Of a stretch of 64,000 bases of DNA, positions 62,499-64,000 are shown piece by piece. Position 1 is the stretch's first letter. Every line of letters begins with the position of its first letter. Made by a program: the position numbers and the translations under genes. Below the pieces are notes generated by a model, which had not been told where the DNA came from, did not search any database, and saw nothing but the letters and a program-made list of their open reading frames with translations. Source of the DNA: a bacterium (lineage in GTDB: Bacteria; AUK180); contig JAGLGN010000016.1 in the NCBI GenBank assembly GCA_023144005.1, positions 13,022 through 77,021 of the forward strand, read 5' to 3'.

Positions 62499-63660
62499 CA
62501 ATAAGCATCCTCTTGTAGATATCCTCAATGTCCCCGACCATCTTGTCAATGGTAAATTCCCTGAGGATCAGTTTTTTGCCGGAAAGAGCCATTTTTTTTG
62601 CCCCTTCAGTGTTATTTATAACATAATTCAAAGATTTTTTCAAATTTATCATGTCGCCGGGGGGTATTAAAAATCCTGTGATATTTGGAATAACAACCTC
62701 GGATGCGCCGTCCACATCAAAGGCGATAACCGGCTTTTCCAGCAGAAATGCCTGAGGGACGACACGGGGAAGCCCCTCCCTTAATGAGGGGTGTATAATT
62801 CCGTCACAACTGTCAAGGTATATAGGTATTTCTTCAGGGGGGATAAGGCCGGTGAAAATGATGTTCTCTGAAATCCCCTCTTCCCGCGCTATACGCTCAA
62901 ATCGCTCCCGCAGGATACCGTCGCCGATAAACATGAACTTCACTCCCGGGTGCTTTCTGATGATCTCCGGAGCGACCTGCAATATATACTTGTGCCCCTT
63001 CAGATGAAATAACCTTGCCACGGTGGCAAAGATCATATCGTCATCGCCGCAGCCGAATTTCCTTCGGATCTCCGCGCCTTTGCCGAAGGCGTTCAGGAAA
63101 TCCTCTATATTCAGGCCGCTTCTTACAATATGCGAGTCTCTTTTTCTCCCAATACCGCGAATGAGGCAGCTCTGCATATTATTGCCTGACACATACAGGA
63201 TCTTATGGGTGATAAGGGAGGTAAGGAATTCTGCAAGTACATAGAAATATCTTATATAGAACGGCTGAAAGAAATGATAAGGAAGGCCGTGTACGGTATG
63301 AATGATATTGGGAACACGGGCAAAATACGCCGCCCATCTTCCGATAATGCCGGCCTTTGATGAATGAGTATGTACAATTGAGTATCTGCCGGTGCGAAAA
63401 AAAGAATACAATCGGAAAAACGCGAGGACATCCTTTTTGGGAGACAGATTACGGATCAGGCTGGGTTCTATCGTCAAAGGGATATTCCGCTCTCTTATCC
63501 TGCCCACTATCTCGCCTTCAGGGCCGGTGGTAGGGCCGGATAGAAGATGTGCGTCCCAGCCGCGTGATAAAAGCCCTTCCATTGTGAACATCGTATTTTC
63601 CTGGGCGCCGCCCACAATAAGACGTGTAATGATATGGAGAACTTTTTTATTGGATCGCAT
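62491..63660 (-). CDS. GT4-family glycosyltransferase
   Basis: 389 residues. N-terminal HIITRLIVGGAQENTMFTME, acceptor-side YSIVHTHSSKAGIIGRWAA, and donor-side GLIPPEEIPIYLDSCDGIIHPSLREGLPRVVPQAFLLEKPVIAFDVDGASEVV with the ExxxxxxE Glu pair. It resembles enzymes for capsule or lipopolysaccharide sugars. First gene of an eight-gene unit. ATG directly after a promoter without a Shine-Dalgarno. Confidence 0.94.
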   Translation of the reverse strand: MRSNKKVLHIITRLIVGGAQENTMFTMEGLLSRGWDAHLLSGPTTGPEGEIVGRIRERNIPLTIEPSLIRNLSPKKDVLAFFRLYSFFRTGRYSIVHTHSSKAGIIGRWAAYFARVPNIIHTVHGLPYHFFQPFYIRYFYVLAEFLTSLITHKILYVSGNNMQSCLIRGIGRKRDSHIVRSGLNIEDFLNAFGKGAEIRRKFGCGDDDMIFATVARLFHLKGHKYILQVAPEIIRKHPGVKFMFIGDGILRERFERIAREEGISENIIFTGLIPPEEIPIYLDSCDGIIHPSLREGLPRVVPQAFLLEKPVIAFDVDGASEVVIPNITGFLIPPGDMINLKKSLNYVINNTEGAKKMALSGKKLILREFTIDKMVGDIEDIYKRMLIDG

Positions 63661-63665
63661 GGAGT

Positions 63666-63694
63666 ATTTTAATCTTTCCCGGGGGAAAAATCAA
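63666..63694 (-). promoter_or_regulatory. Promoter of the GT4 unit, leaderless type
   Basis: Minus strand TTGATT (63694-63689), 17 bp, TAAAAT (63671-63666), then 5 nt to the ATG at 63660. Confidence 0.75.
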
Positions 63695-63701
63695 ATAGAA
63701 G

Positions 63702-63726
63702 TATGTGTTCTGATCCATAAATCATT
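63702..63726 (+). mobile_element. Element B end fragment
   Basis: GTGTTCTGATCCATAAATCATT, one base away from the common B end over its first 17 bases. No second arm found before 64000. Confidence 0.55.
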
Positions 63727-63864
63727 CACAAGTGTGAAGTGTGATGTGTGAAGTGTAAAGTGGATAAGTACAATGAACAATGAATAATGAACAATGAATA
63801 AGAACAATGAACAATGAACAATTATAAGAAAGAAAATAAAACGTTTTTTCTCAACCTTGAACTT
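63727..63864. repeat. Heptamer repeat island
   Basis: GTGTGAAGTGTGATGTGTGAAG (63732-63753), then TGAACAA repeats in 7-bp or near-7-bp steps (63772-63822) and TTGAACTTTTGAACTTTTC (63855-63874). No gene. Confidence 0.85.
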
Positions 63865-63935
63865 TTGAACTTTTCTTCTCCTTCTATTCGTTTTTTCTAC
63901 TCTCTTTTCTCTGCTTCGTCTCTCACACACCTCGA

Positions 63936-63952
63936 GCACGGCGCAGCCGTGC
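63936..63952. repeat. Hairpin GCACGGC-GCA-GCCGTGC
   Basis: A perfect 7-bp stem with a 3-nt loop near the window end. The rest to 64000 shows nothing I can name. Confidence 0.6.
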
Positions 63953-64000
63953 GCCCAACCGAGAGTTCCGGAAGAAGTGAGCGATCGTTAGAGCTTTTAG

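Noticed and set aside
1056-64000. The tandem repeats as CRISPR arrays
   Set aside because: Units are 7-10 bp, contiguous and degenerate, without regular spacers, and there are no cas genes.

Overview
The window is about 64 kb of bacterial DNA at roughly 42-45% G+C. It carries about 58 protein genes, no tRNA or rRNA that I can see, and no transposase, phage or CRISPR genes. The host is a Gram-negative (diderm) bacterium: BamA, Skp/OmpH, LpxD, FabZ, LpxA and several lipoproteins are encoded. The many TPR proteins, the LpxA-linked Gfo/Idh dehydrogenase, a fused TsaC-RpiB enzyme and gene clusters with no familiar order suggest an uncultured or deep-branching lineage. I cannot name a phylum from sequence alone.

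Layout. The tail of ligA (1-1055, +) is followed by a 0.7 kb repeat island. A minus-strand run of 11 closely packed genes reads 11326->1791. It starts at a textbook promoter (TTGACT-17-TATAAT) and encodes IF3 (TTG start), L35, L20, a KtrB/KtrA potassium uptake pair, a small lipoprotein, a HEAT-repeat lipoprotein, a TPR protein, a cyclic-nucleotide-binding protein, a degenerate histidine-kinase-like protein and a sigma54 activator with a degenerate receiver. A loose accessory stretch follows (12-21.5 kb): transglutaminase-like protein, TPR protein, MORN-type lipoprotein, shortened glycosyltransferase, small membrane protein, EndoIII-family glycosylase, EAL protein and NamZ-like muramidase. A 14-gene minus-strand run (35467->21486) mixes HD hydrolase, Eis-like acetyltransferase, SurE, Pcm, GalT, GlgA, BamA, Skp, LpxD, FabZ, LpxA, Gfo/Idh, CysS and a metallophosphoesterase; its core is outer-membrane and lipid A assembly. 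Then come TPR-LemA-HtpX; Nif3-RecJ; MFP-PDZ-BatD-like-O-antigen ligase; HD-GYP-SLH-HTH-FHA-NFACT; a small membrane protein; NfeD-SPFH; DUF72-CDF; and a minus-strand run GT4-TPR-MBL-TsaC/RpiB-OMP-lipoprotein-RibD-epimerase.

The most striking feature is outside the genes. Nearly every gap between transcription units is built from degenerate, mostly 7-bp tandem repeats of several kinds (TTCACAC, AATTGTC, TGAACAA, GGTTGGA, ACAAGGT), a recurrent CCCAGTGGA module, and dispersed elements: a roughly 300-bp family (A) with an invariant 46-bp core, a foldback element (B) ending in GTGTTCTGATTCATAAATAC, and hairpin elements bounded by GGGACGG/CCGTCCC. These resemble the short tandemly repeated repetitive (STRR) sequences of cyanobacteria and REP/MITE elements, but this is not a cyanobacterial gene set. 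They appear to abut shortened genes (glycosyltransferase, glycosylase) and to supply the start codon of the NamZ-like gene.

A second theme is regulation. Five transcription units have a near-consensus sigma70 promoter (17-bp spacer, one with 16) whose -10 box ends only 5-7 nt before the start codon, with no Shine-Dalgarno sequence. These look like leaderless mRNAs and include both c-di-GMP hydrolases (EAL and HD-GYP) and both glycosyltransferases.
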